Origin: Ornithinimicrobium avium
GTDB lineage: Bacteria > Actinomycetota > Actinomycetes > Actinomycetales > Dermatophilaceae
Length of the DNA: 64,000 nt
Assembly: GCF_003351765.1 (NCBI RefSeq)
Contig: NZ_CP031229.1
Location: forward strand, 2,294,001 to 2,358,000
Direction of reading: 5' to 3'
The notes below the pieces were generated by a model. The model made no database searches, was not told where the DNA came from, and saw only the letters and a list, made by a program, of their open reading frames with translations. Numbering within the stretch: the stretch's first letter is position 1; each line of letters starts with the position of its first letter. A program made the position numbers and the translations under genes. This document shows, one piece after another, positions 16,324 to 24,029 of this stretch.

Positions 16324-18039
16324 ATGGGCCGCGAGTACGACCAGGACACGACCGTCGGCAGCAGCACCCTGCGGATCCGCACCCGCGGGCGGGCGGTGCT
16401 GAGCAACCCGATGACCAACAGGGGGACGGCCTTCACCCTGGCCGAGCGCGAGCTGCTCGAGCTCGACGGGCTGATGCCGACCGGTGAGACCAACCTGGAG
16501 AACCAGACCCGCCGGGTCTACGAGCAGTACCGCGCCAACAAGTCGATGCTCGGCAAGTTCCTCACGCTCAACGCGCTGCGCGACCGCAACGAGGTGCTCT
16601 TCTACCACCTGCTCGCCGAGCACCTGGAGGAGATGCTGCCGGTCATCTACACGCCGACGATCGGCGAGGCGATCGAGCGGTTCAGCCACGACTACAACCG
16701 TCCGCGCGGGGTGTTCCTCTCGATCGACCGGCCGGACAAGATCGAGCAGTCGCTGCTCAACTACGGGCTGCGCGCCGACGACGTCGACCTCATCTGCGTG
16801 ACCGACTCCGAGGGCATCCTGGGCATCGGCGACCAGGGCATCGGCGGGATCCAGATCGCGATCGGCAAGCTGTCGGTCTACACCGCGGCGGCCGGCATCC
16901 ACCCGCGTCGGGTGATCCCGGTGGTGCTCGACGTCGGCACCGACAACCTGGGGCTGCTGTCCAACGACCTCTACCTCGGGGAGCGGCACAGCCGGGTCCG
17001 GGGGCAGCGCTACGACGACTTCATCGAGCTCTTCGTCAGCACCGTGACCAGGCTCTTCCCGCAGGCGTTGATCCACTGGGAGGACGTGGGCACGGCCAAC
17101 GCCTACCGGATCCTGGACGCCTACAAGGACAAGGTCTGCACCTTCAACGACGACATCCAGGGCACCGCGGCGGTGGTCCTCGCCGCGCTGCTGGCCGCGG
17201 TGGACGTGACCGGGGTGGACCTCGGCGAGCACCGGGTCGTGGTCTTCGGCGCGGGCAGCGCGGGGATGGGGATCGCCGGCCTGGTCCGGGACGAGATGCT
17301 GCGCACCGGCAGCTCGCAGACCGAGGAGGAGGTCTACTCGCGGTTCTGGCCGATCGGGATCCAGGGGCTGTACTTCGTCGACGACCACCGGCTGCACTCG
17401 TTCCAGAAACCGTGGGCCCGCCGGCGCCTCGACGTGGCGGGGTGGGACGTCAAGGACCCCGACGCCATCGGGCTGATGGACGTCGTGCGCAACGTGCGGC
17501 CGACCATCCTCATCGGCACCTCCACCAAGGGCGGGGCGTTCACGCGCGAGATCGTCCAGGAGATGGCCGAGCACTGCACGCGACCGATCATCTTCCCGCT
17601 GTCCAACCCCACCAGCCGGGCCGAGGCCACTCCGGCGGACCTGCTGGAGTGGACCGACGGGCGCGCGCTGGTGGCCAGCGGCAGCCCCTTCGACCCGGTC
17701 GACCACGGTGGGGTCAGGCACACGATCGCCCAGTCCAACAACGCGCTGATCTTCCCCGGGCTCGGCCTCGGCGTCGCCGCGTGCCGCGCCTCGCGGGTCA
17801 CCGAGGGGATGATCGCGGCGGCGGCCAACGCGCTGGCAGGGATGGTCAACACCTGGCGCCCCGGCGCCCGGCTGCTGCCGAGCATGAGCGACCTGCGCCT
17901 GGTCTCGGCCACCGTGGCGATCGCGGTGGCACGGGCGGCCACGCAGGAGGGCGTGGCCCAGCTGCCGATGACCGACCCGATCCAGCAGGTCTACGACCGG
18001 ATGTGGCAGCCGAACTACCCCGACGTCGAGGCGATCTGA
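16324..18039 (+). CDS. NAD-type malic enzyme (oxaloacetate-decarboxylating)
   Basis: A 571-residue malic enzyme of the long, NAD-dependent SfcA/MaeA type. It converts malate to pyruvate and CO2 with reduction of NAD. Visible features are YTPTIGEAIERFSHDYNRP in the N-terminal domain, the malic enzyme signature FNDDIQGTAAVVLAALLAA near residue 276, and the Rossmann motif FGAGSAGMGIAG. The C-terminal part carries SNPTSRAEATPADLLEWTDG, as in the family. The length agrees with E. coli MaeA (565). It is monocistronic. Its last 25 nt overlap the end of the convergent MFS gene. The TAGAGT box 6 nt upstream fixes the start. Confidence 0.95.
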   Translation: MGREYDQDTTVGSSTLRIRTRGRAVLSNPMTNRGTAFTLAERELLELDGLMPTGETNLENQTRRVYEQYRANKSMLGKFLTLNALRDRNEVLFYHLLAEHLEEMLPVIYTPTIGEAIERFSHDYNRPRGVFLSIDRPDKIEQSLLNYGLRADDVDLICVTDSEGILGIGDQGIGGIQIAIGKLSVYTAAAGIHPRRVIPVVLDVGTDNLGLLSNDLYLGERHSRVRGQRYDDFIELFVSTVTRLFPQALIHWEDVGTANAYRILDAYKDKVCTFNDDIQGTAAVVLAALLAAVDVTGVDLGEHRVVVFGAGSAGMGIAGLVRDEMLRTGSSQTEEEVYSRFWPIGIQGLYFVDDHRLHSFQKPWARRRLDVAGWDVKDPDAIGLMDVVRNVRPTILIGTSTKGGAFTREIVQEMAEHCTRPIIFPLSNPTSRAEATPADLLEWTDGRALVASGSPFDPVDHGGVRHTIAQSNNALIFPGLGLGVAACRASRVTEGMIAAAANALAGMVNTWRPGARLLPSMSDLRLVSATVAIAVARAATQEGVAQLPMTDPIQQVYDRMWQPNYPDVEAI

Positions 18040-19274
18040 CCGGGGCCGTCCTGGGCGCGTCTGCCCTGCCCGCGTCGGTGCAGCAGCAGCGACAGTCCGA
18101 GGACCGCCAGGCCGGCGACCGACAGCCCGGCGCCCACGAGCGAGGGGGCGCGCAACCCGTACCCGGCCGCGATGACCAGACCGCCGAGATAGGCGCCCAG
18201 TGCGTTGGCGACGTTGAGCGAGGAGTGGTTCATGGCGGCGCCGAGCGTGCGCGCCGGACCCGCGACACTCATCAGACGCAGCTGCAGGGCGATGACCCAC
18301 GCCGAGCCCGAGACGGCGATGACCGAAAGGGTGGTCAGGGCCGGGACGGTCCAGCGCGCGGTCTGCCAGAAGGCGAGCAGGGACCCCGCCGAGAGCAGCC
18401 CCATGAGCAGCAGGGTGCGCAGCACGGACCAGTCGCTCAGCCGGCCCCCCAGCCAGGTGCCGACCACCGAGAACGCGCCGTGGACGAGGAGGAAGACCGG
18501 GACCCACGACCTTCCCAGGCCGGTGACCTGCTCGACGACGGGGGCGATGTAGGAGTACATGGCGAACATGCCGCCGAAACCGACCGCACCGACGAGCATG
18601 GTCAGCCAGAACTGCAGCCCGCCGAAGGCCCGCAGCTCGGTGCCGAAGGACTGGCGGTGGTCGGCCGGGAAGACGGGCACCCAGGCCCGGACCAGCACGG
18701 CGGTCAGCACCCCGATGGCCGCGACCGCCCAGTAGGCGACCTGCCAGCCGAGGACCTGGCCGGCCCAGGTGCCCAGCGGCACTCCGGCGACCATCGCGAT
18801 CGGCAGCCCGAGCATGACCGTGCCGACCGCCCGGCCGCCGCGACCCGGTGGGGCCAGGGCGACCGCCACGAGGGCGGCCAGGCCGAAGAAGGCACCGTGC
18901 GGGAGCCCAGTCAGGAAGCGCGCCGCGAGCAGCGTGCCGTAGCCGGGCGCCAGCGCCGTGAGCGCGTTGCCGACGGCGAAGACGACCATGAGCGCGACGA
19001 GCACCCCGCGGCGCGGCAGCCGGGCGGCTCCCAGGGAGATGAGCGGCGCCCCGACGACGACGCCCACCGCGTACGCGGAGATGACGTGACCGGCGGTGGG
19101 GATGTCCACGCCGACGTCCTCGGCGATCTGGGGCAGCAGCCCCATGGTGACGAACTCGGTGATCCCGATCCCGACGCCACCGAGCACGAGCGCGACGACG
19201 ACCAGTCCCACGTTGCGGGTGCGCGGGGTCGTGGGGGCGGCCGTCGGCGGACGGCCCGGTACGGGCGGGGTCAA
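18015..19274 (-). CDS. MFS transporter, DHA1/AraJ-like drug or sugar exporter
   Basis: A 419-residue major facilitator with twelve helices, resembling AraJ/YdhP-type exporters. The first helix has the typical GIGITEFVTMGLLPQIA motif, and helix 2-3 has GAPLISLGAARLPRR. It most likely exports drugs, sugars or amino acids with proton antiport. The annotated start is a TTG at 19274 with GAGAGGG upstream; a GTG at 19211 is an alternative. Its 3' end overlaps the malic enzyme gene tail-to-tail by 25 nt. It lies downstream of the sortase gene on the same strand, 78 nt away, with no evident terminator between them. Confidence 0.88.
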   Translation of the reverse strand: MTPPVPGRPPTAAPTTPRTRNVGLVVVALVLGGVGIGITEFVTMGLLPQIAEDVGVDIPTAGHVISAYAVGVVVGAPLISLGAARLPRRGVLVALMVVFAVGNALTALAPGYGTLLAARFLTGLPHGAFFGLAALVAVALAPPGRGGRAVGTVMLGLPIAMVAGVPLGTWAGQVLGWQVAYWAVAAIGVLTAVLVRAWVPVFPADHRQSFGTELRAFGGLQFWLTMLVGAVGFGGMFAMYSYIAPVVEQVTGLGRSWVPVFLLVHGAFSVVGTWLGGRLSDWSVLRTLLLMGLLSAGSLLAFWQTARWTVPALTTLSVIAVSGSAWVIALQLRLMSVAGPARTLGAAMNHSSLNVANALGAYLGGLVIAAGYGLRAPSLVGAGLSVAGLAVLGLSLLLHRRGQGRRAQDGPGQIASTSG

Positions 19275-19352
19275 CGAAGAGGCCCTCTCTGGGGCGGCAC
19301 GGCGGTGGGGTCCGTCCCAGCCTATGCGCGGGAGCCGCTCCCGAGGGCCCGC

Positions 19353-19940
19353 TCAGCCCTCGACAGCCTCGGCGATCGCGACGAAGTTGGCCCTGCGGTG
19401 CCCGTCGGCGCGCTCGCCGAGCGAGTCGTCGCAGGTGATGAGGGCGATCCTCGCCACGTCGTCCTGGTCTCCCCAGACCAGGGGTGAGGACTGCAGCCCC
19501 TTCTTGGACAGCTGCTGGGTGTCGGTCACGACGAACTCGCGCGTCGCGCCGTTGCCGTAGCCGACGGTGATGACGTCGCCCTCGACGACCTCGCCCAGGT
19601 CGTGGAAGACGTCCGGCTCGTCGTAGTAGACCATGTGCGCGGCGACGACGGCGGTCCCGACCTGGCCGGGGACGACGCGGCCGGTGCCGGTATACCAGAT
19701 GGCCTCGCCCTGGTCGGGGTTGATCGTGCCCTGCGCGGTCAGGCCCTCGGGCGCGACCGGCTGCTCGTCGAGGCCGGCCGCGGGCACCGACACCCAGGCG
19801 GGTGCGTCGGGGCCGTCGGCAGCGACCTCGGGGCCGGGGGTGCCCGCCAGCGCCCCGACCGCCTGCACGGTCAGCGTGCTCACACCGAGCGTCGCGACGA
19901 GCAGTGCGGTCGGGACGAGGAGACGTGGTCCTGCGGTCAT
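19353..19940 (-). CDS. Class F sortase
   Basis: A 195-residue membrane-anchored transpeptidase. An N-terminal signal-anchor (about residues 6-32) precedes the sortase beta-barrel. The catalytic triad is visible: His102 in AAHMVYYD, Cys170 in ALITCDD and an Arg at 182 or 183 in GHRRANF. Length and motif spacing fit the short class F/E-like sortases of actinobacteria. Such enzymes link secreted proteins to cell-wall peptidoglycan after an LPxTG-like motif. The gene follows the adjacent secreted-protein gene by 21 nt and is almost certainly cotranscribed with it, so that protein is the likely substrate or partner even though it lacks a canonical LPxTG. GAGGGA ahead of the ATG is the ribosome site. 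Confidence 0.88.
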   Translation of the reverse strand: MTAGPRLLVPTALLVATLGVSTLTVQAVGALAGTPGPEVAADGPDAPAWVSVPAAGLDEQPVAPEGLTAQGTINPDQGEAIWYTGTGRVVPGQVGTAVVAAHMVYYDEPDVFHDLGEVVEGDVITVGYGNGATREFVVTDTQQLSKKGLQSSPLVWGDQDDVARIALITCDDSLGERADGHRRANFVAIAEAVEG

Positions 19941-19961
19941 CGATCCCTCAGCAGGTGCCGA

Positions 19962-20675
19962 TCAGTGCTGACCGGGACGGCGCCGCATCGCCCAGCCTGC
20001 GGCGCCGGCGCCGGCGAGCACGAGGGCCGCACCGCCGAGCATGCCGAGGTTCGTGCCGCCGGGGGTCGAGGGGCCGTCGGTCTCGACCGGGGGGCCGCTC
20101 GGCTGGTCGCTGTCGCTCGGCTCGTCGCTGTCGCTCGGCTCGTCGCTGTCGCCGGGCTCGTCGCTGTCGCCGGGCTCGTCGCTGTCGCCGGGCTCGTCGC
20201 TGTCGACGGGCTCGTCGGTCGGCTCCTCGGTGAGCACCGGCTCCTCGGTCGTGCCGTCACCGTCACCGGGGTCCTCGGTCGCGACGCTGCCGGCGGGGGC
20301 CTGGCAGCCGATGACGTGGGTGATGTTGCCCGGGGACTGGCCCGGCACGTCGAGGGTGTAGTGGTAGGTGCCGTAGCCCTCCCAGGCGTGCACGTCGTAG
20401 TCGTCGGCGACCTTGATGACGACGCCGATCCACTCGTTGCCGTCCTTGAGGGTGGAGTCCCACTCCTCACCGACGACGACGTCGAGGACGCCGGGCTGAC
20501 CGGAGACCACGGAGACGCCGCAGGAGACGTTCTCGTAGCCCTGCTCGGCGAAGTAGCCCTCCCAGAAGGCCGCCTGCGGCTGGCCGGGGATCGCGGTGGC
20601 GGTGGCGGCCCCCGCCACCAGGACTGCGGCGGCGCCGGCCCCCGCGGCCAGGCCACGGAGCGTGGTGGTGCGCAT
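19962..20675 (-). CDS. Secreted, C-terminally anchored surface protein with Asp-Ser-Pro repeats
   Basis: A 237-residue exported protein. Residues 1-28 form a signal peptide ending in ATATA. The mature N-terminal domain (about 30-130) is a small beta-rich domain with two Cys (VSCGV and VIGCQ) likely to form a disulfide. A stalk follows, rich in Asp, Ser, Glu and Pro, with six repeats of the DSDEPG/S type. The C-terminus has a hydrophobic helix and an RRR tail, the layout of a sortase substrate. However, the bases before the helix encode STPGGTNLGM with no LPxTG, LAxTG or NPxTG. It could be retained as a tail-anchored membrane protein. The start at 20675 is chosen because AAAGGAA lies just upstream. 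I do not recognise the ectodomain family. Confidence 0.8.
   Translation of the reverse strand: MRTTTLRGLAAGAGAAAVLVAGAATATAIPGQPQAAFWEGYFAEQGYENVSCGVSVVSGQPGVLDVVVGEEWDSTLKDGNEWIGVVIKVADDYDVHAWEGYGTYHYTLDVPGQSPGNITHVIGCQAPAGSVATEDPGDGDGTTEEPVLTEEPTDEPVDSDEPGDSDEPGDSDEPGDSDEPSDSDEPSDSDQPSGPPVETDGPSTPGGTNLGMLGGAALVLAGAGAAGWAMRRRPGQH
20107..20214 (-). repeat. Six 18-bp tandem repeats encoding the surface-protein stalk
   Basis: Six consecutive 18-bp units of the type TCGCTGTCGCTCGGCTCG (plus strand) encode the repeated DSDEPG/S hexapeptide. The units differ by single substitutions. Such arrays often vary in copy number between strains. Confidence 0.75.
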
Positions 20676-20744
20676 ATCGGTTCCTTTCACGGCGACGCGC
20701 GGGGCCGGTGCCCCACCCGTCCAGGTTGACGGTTCGCACCATTG

Positions 20745-20759
20745 GTCACATCAGTCACA
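20745..20759. promoter_or_regulatory. GTCACA direct repeat, possible MtrA-type response regulator site
   Basis: GTCACA occurs at 20745-20750 and 20754-20759, a direct repeat with a 9-nt period, about 70 bp upstream of the surface-protein start. Paired GTCACA-like half sites with this spacing resemble binding sites reported for the actinobacterial cell-envelope regulator MtrA. This is inference from motif similarity only. Confidence 0.35.
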
Positions 20760-20820
20760 AACAACACACGTGTAACTCCAGGCGCACCCGCACCATACCG
20801 CACACCCGCGGCGAGGTGGT

Positions 20821-20838
20821 GCTCCCCGCGCCGGGAGC
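20821..20838. terminator. Short hairpin after the antiporter gene
   Basis: GCTCCC (20821-20826) pairs with GGGAGC (20833-20838) across a 6-nt loop, 50 nt beyond the end of the minus-strand antiporter frame. There is no T-tract, so this is a modest candidate. Confidence 0.35.
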
Positions 20839-20887
20839 GGGCGCGTCGGCGGTGTCGGACCTCCGAGGTATGGGGCCGCGCCGACGG

Positions 20888-22782
20888 TCAGCGGTCGGAG
20901 GCGTCACGGCGGGGTCGGACCAGCGCCACGACGGTGCCGGAGTCCTCCGGCGGCGGCGAGTGGGCCGTGACCACCTTGGCCTTCTCGTCCTCCACGACGA
21001 AGAGCAGCACGGCGTCGGGCTCGCGCTGCCGGAAGTCGGCCAGCGTGTGCTGCTCGGTGAGCCGGGTCTTGCGCACGGTCATCCCCTCGCGCACCTTGGC
21101 CTCCAGCTCGGGGGCGGTCAGCGGCGGCTCGAAGGCGACGTTGGCGGTCAGCTTGCTCGCGGTCCGCTGCTTGGCGCCGCCCGGGGTGCCGCTGCGCTGC
21201 TCGGGCTCGCCCTGGCGGCTCAGCTGGTAGGTGTTCTGGCTGCCGAGCGTGTGGGCGAACTCGCGCGCGGCGGTGGAGTTGGTCATGTCGTCGTAGGTGC
21301 CGGCCACGAGGGAGCCCAGGCCGGCGAGCTCCATGTCCTCCACCGCATACTCCGACAGGATGTGGGTGCGCTCGACGCGCAGCCCCGCCATCCGGGCCTG
21401 GCTCACCTCGGCGGGGGCCAGGGAGACCAGCAGGGTCGGCACGCCGAGGCCCTGCAGCACCCCGGCGGCCTGCCTGGCCCAGCTCGGGGCCCCGGCGAAC
21501 AGGATGCCGTTGGGCGTGGTCGTGGCCAGGCCGAGCCGCTCGGCCAGCCGCCCGACGCCGAGCCCGTAGACGGCCACGGTCACCACGATGGTGACGAAGA
21601 CCAGCGGGACGAGGTCGGCGGCGTCCACGACGAGCGCGGCCAGCCGCTCGGCCTCGGCCTCCAGGCGCAGCGCCTCCTGGGGCGTGACGTCGAGCGCGCT
21701 GGCCTCCAGGTCCGCCCGCTCCGCGGCGTGCTCGATCTCGAGGGCGAAGATGCTGGTGACGGCGGCGGCGACGATGCCGCGCGGCGCCATGAAGGAGAGC
21801 AGGGTGCGCTCCTTGCGCGTCGCCGAGGTCCCCAGCAGGCCGAGCAGGACCGAGGCCGGCCGGACGACCAGCATGAGCAGGGCCACGAAGAGGACCGCGG
21901 TCGGGGCGACGTCGACGACCTCCGCCGGGGAGATCCGCCCGCCCAGCAGCACGAACAGGGCGCCGACGATGAGCACCTGCAGGTGCTCCTTGAACTCGCG
22001 CACGTGCTCCAGGCGCAGCTCGCGCCGGTTGCCCAGGTAGATGCCGAGCATCGTCACCGTCAGCAGGCCGCTCTCGGGCTGCAGCAGGTTGGAGACGACC
22101 AGCGCACCGACCGCGGCGGCCAGGAAGACCACGCCGTCGAGGAAGTCGGGGATGAGGTGCCGGCGCATCGCCACCTCGAGGGCCACGCCGAAGAGCACCA
22201 TCAGCGCGGTGGAGATGAGGACCAGGCGCCCCAGGGTGAGGAGCGCCGGCCCGACCGCCGGCTCGGGGCCGCCGATGATGACGGCCTGGAAGACGAGCAC
22301 CGCCAGGGCCGCACCGATCGGGTCCACGATGATGCCCTCCCAGCGCAGCATCGAGGACACCCGGCGGGTGGGCCGCAGCTGGCGCACGATCGGGGCGATG
22401 ACCGTGGGGCCGGTGACGACGAGCAGCGCCCCGATGAGCAGCGAGAGCCGCCAGCTGATCCCGGCGATCATCCCGGAGGCGGTGATGAGGGCCCAGGCGA
22501 TGGCCACCGTCACCGTGCACAGCCGCACCACGGCGCGACCGAGCCCCCGCAGGTCGCGGAAGCGCAACGACAGCGACCCCTCGAAGAGGATGATCCCGAC
22601 CGAGATGCTCACGCCGGCGAAAAGCACCTCGCGGCCCAGGACCTCCTCGGGGAGACGACCTGGCCCAGCCCGAAGCCCACGATCAGCAGGAGCAGGATCG
22701 AGGGCACCTTCGCCCGGTAGGCGAGGAGCTGGCACGCGGCGCCGAGGGCGAGCACGAGAGCCAGGTAGGGGGCGACGGGCAC
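20888..22782 (-). pseudogene. CPA1-type cation:proton antiporter with a 1-nt frameshift near the N-terminus
   Basis: The downstream frame encodes a CPA1 (NhaP-like) antiporter with about a dozen helices, for example GVSISVGIILFEGSLSLRF and LLVVTGPTVIAPIVRQLRP. A cytoplasmic C-terminal TrkA-N/RCK-like domain contains GILFAGAPSWARQAAG. The natural start is a GTG at 22782, reading VPVAPYLALVLALGAACQLL into helix 1. That frame is lost at a run of four G on the plus strand (22649-22652): adding one base restores VSPEEVLGREVLFAGV, continuous with the rest. As given, helix 1 is out of frame. The cause may be a homopolymer sequencing error or a real mutation; if it is an error, the protein is an intact antiporter of about 632 residues. 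It follows the PqqD-like gene by 60 nt on the same strand. Confidence 0.8.
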
Positions 22783-22842
22783 GGGTGCCAGTGTGCTTCA
22801 TACCGGGCCCCTCGCGCACCCCGGGCACGGCCCGGGCGCGTC

Positions 22843-23112
22843 CTACGGCTCGAGGACCTCGAGCAGACCTGCGGCGACGAGGGTCTCTACGGCGCGCCTG
22901 GTCAGCTCCTGCGCCGAGCCCTCCGGCGGCGTGCCGAACTCATCCTCCAGCGCCGTCGCGAGCTCGTCCAGGGTGGCCACTCCCACCGCCGCGTGCCGGC
23001 GGATCGTCGTCCCGAGCGCGGAGACCCGGTGGACCTGGCCGTCGACGAGGACGAGCGACTCGCCCTCGTGGTGCAGCTCGTCGTGGGCCAGGACGGCGCG
23101 GACCCTTACCAC
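22843..23112 (-). CDS. PqqD-like small protein
   Basis: An 89-residue protein that fits the PqqD fold, with a first strand VRVRAVLAHDE, the hairpin GESLVLVDGQVHRVSALG, and then a winged-helix-like stretch TLDELATALEDEFGTP followed by AVETLVAAGLL. PqqD domains bind leader peptides of ribosomally made peptides and hand them to a modifying enzyme. The GTG start at 23112 overlaps the stop of the HPr-kinase-like gene (GTGGTAA arrangement), so the two are translationally coupled. No radical SAM enzyme or obvious precursor peptide is seen beside it. The family call is from pattern and size, not from a search. Confidence 0.72.
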   Translation of the reverse strand: MVRVRAVLAHDELHHEGESLVLVDGQVHRVSALGTTIRRHAAVGVATLDELATALEDEFGTPPEGSAQELTRRAVETLVAAGLLEVLEP

Positions 23113-23957
23113 GGCGACCTGCGCGCGCAGATCTGCGCGGCGAGGGGCTCGAGGTCGCGCGCCTCGGCATACACGACGCTGCGGGCGCCGCCGGTGCGGT
23201 GCAGGACGTCGGCCAGCCAGCGCAGCGGGCCGTCGGTGCGCATGAAGCCGGACGACTCCGGCGTGAGCTCGAGGACGGCGTCGAGGACGTCGAGCTCCGC
23301 CGCGCGCGGCGGCCCGGGGTGGTCCGGCTCGCGCCGCAGCAGCACCACACCGGCGAGCCAGGGCGCGACGCGCGGGGCGGAGAGACCGGCCTCGCCCGGG
23401 GCCTGCTCGTCCTTGGTCCCGGCCCAGTCGTCGCGCCGGGTCGACAACGGCTTGAGGTAGGGGGCGATCGTCCCGTCGCGGCGCACCCCCACCGTCTCGT
23501 CGGTGACGTAGGCGCGGGTCGGGCCGAGCGTGCGGCACAGCGTGGTCTTGCCGGTGTTGCCCGGCGCGACGAAGGCGGCGGTGGCCCCGGTGCCCGGGTC
23601 GGCCAGGCCGGCGGCGTGGAGCATCAGCAGCTCGCCGGTGCGGGCGGTGATGACCGCGTGCGTGATGCTCTGGGTCAGGCGCTGCAGCAGACGGGGCAGG
23701 TCCTGGTCGTGCACCGTGTTCTCCTGCCGGGTCCACGGCGTGGTCCCGCCGTCCGGCGGGAGCACCCCGGCCTCGACGACGAGCGGCCCGGGCGCGGGCG
23801 CACCGGCCGGCGTCGAGGCGCCCGTGCGTCCGGGGCGCAGCGCCAGGTGCCAGCGCGCACGCAGCACCTCGAGCAGGTGCTCGGGCTCGTGCCCCACCAC
23901 GCGCACGTCGACGTCGGTCCCGAGCACGTGCAGCGGAAGGACCGGGGGCGTGCTCAC
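23106..23957 (-). CDS. HPr kinase-like P-loop ATPase
   Basis: A 283-residue protein whose C-terminal two-thirds resembles HPr kinase/phosphorylase-related ATPases found beside PqqD proteins. Residues 131-140 (APGNTGKTTL) are the P-loop. LLMLHAAGLA (about 110-119) just before it and VTDETVGVRRDG (about 151-162) after it match the arrangement of these kinases. YLKPLS follows as usual. The N-terminal 80 residues form an alpha/beta segment plus a Pro/Gly linker. Canonical HprK phosphorylates HPr in sugar transport, but no HPr is nearby and pairing with PqqD suggests a peptide-related role. The GTG start at 23957 is set by a TAGGCT box 7 nt upstream. It is divergent from the coiled-coil gene. Confidence 0.72.
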   Translation of the reverse strand: MSTPPVLPLHVLGTDVDVRVVGHEPEHLLEVLRARWHLALRPGRTGASTPAGAPAPGPLVVEAGVLPPDGGTTPWTRQENTVHDQDLPRLLQRLTQSITHAVITARTGELLMLHAAGLADPGTGATAAFVAPGNTGKTTLCRTLGPTRAYVTDETVGVRRDGTIAPYLKPLSTRRDDWAGTKDEQAPGEAGLSAPRVAPWLAGVVLLRREPDHPGPPRAAELDVLDAVLELTPESSGFMRTDGPLRWLADVLHRTGGARSVVYAEARDLEPLAAQICARRSPW

Positions 23958-23964
23958 GCGGACC

Positions 23965-23970
23965 AGCCTA
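23965..23970 (-). promoter_or_regulatory. Putative -10 box of the HPr-kinase-like gene (leaderless)
   Basis: TAGGCT on the minus strand is followed by GGTCCGC and then the GTG at 23957. Confidence 0.45.
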
Positions 23971-24016
23971 CGGGTGTCCGCAGCCTTCTCCGGCCCCGCC
24001 CGCGCTGGTCCCCGAC

Positions 24017-24022
24017 TATCGT
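24017..24022 (+). promoter_or_regulatory. Putative -10 box of the coiled-coil protein gene (leaderless)
   Basis: TATCGT is followed by CCGCCAC and then the ATG at 24030. With the box at 23965-23970 it forms a divergent pair in a 72-bp gap. Confidence 0.45.
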
Positions 24023-24029
24023 CCGCCAC

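Noticed and set aside
16240..18507. A 755-codon frame antisense to malic enzyme
   Set aside because: Composition is Asp/Arg/Val/His-rich without motifs, and the start and end overlap real genes on both sides.
22843..23736. A single frameshifted gene spanning the HprK-like and PqqD-like frames
   Set aside because: The first frame ends naturally at TAA after a complete HprK-like domain, and the second has a GTG start overlapping it and forms a complete PqqD-like domain. Two coupled genes explain the data better.
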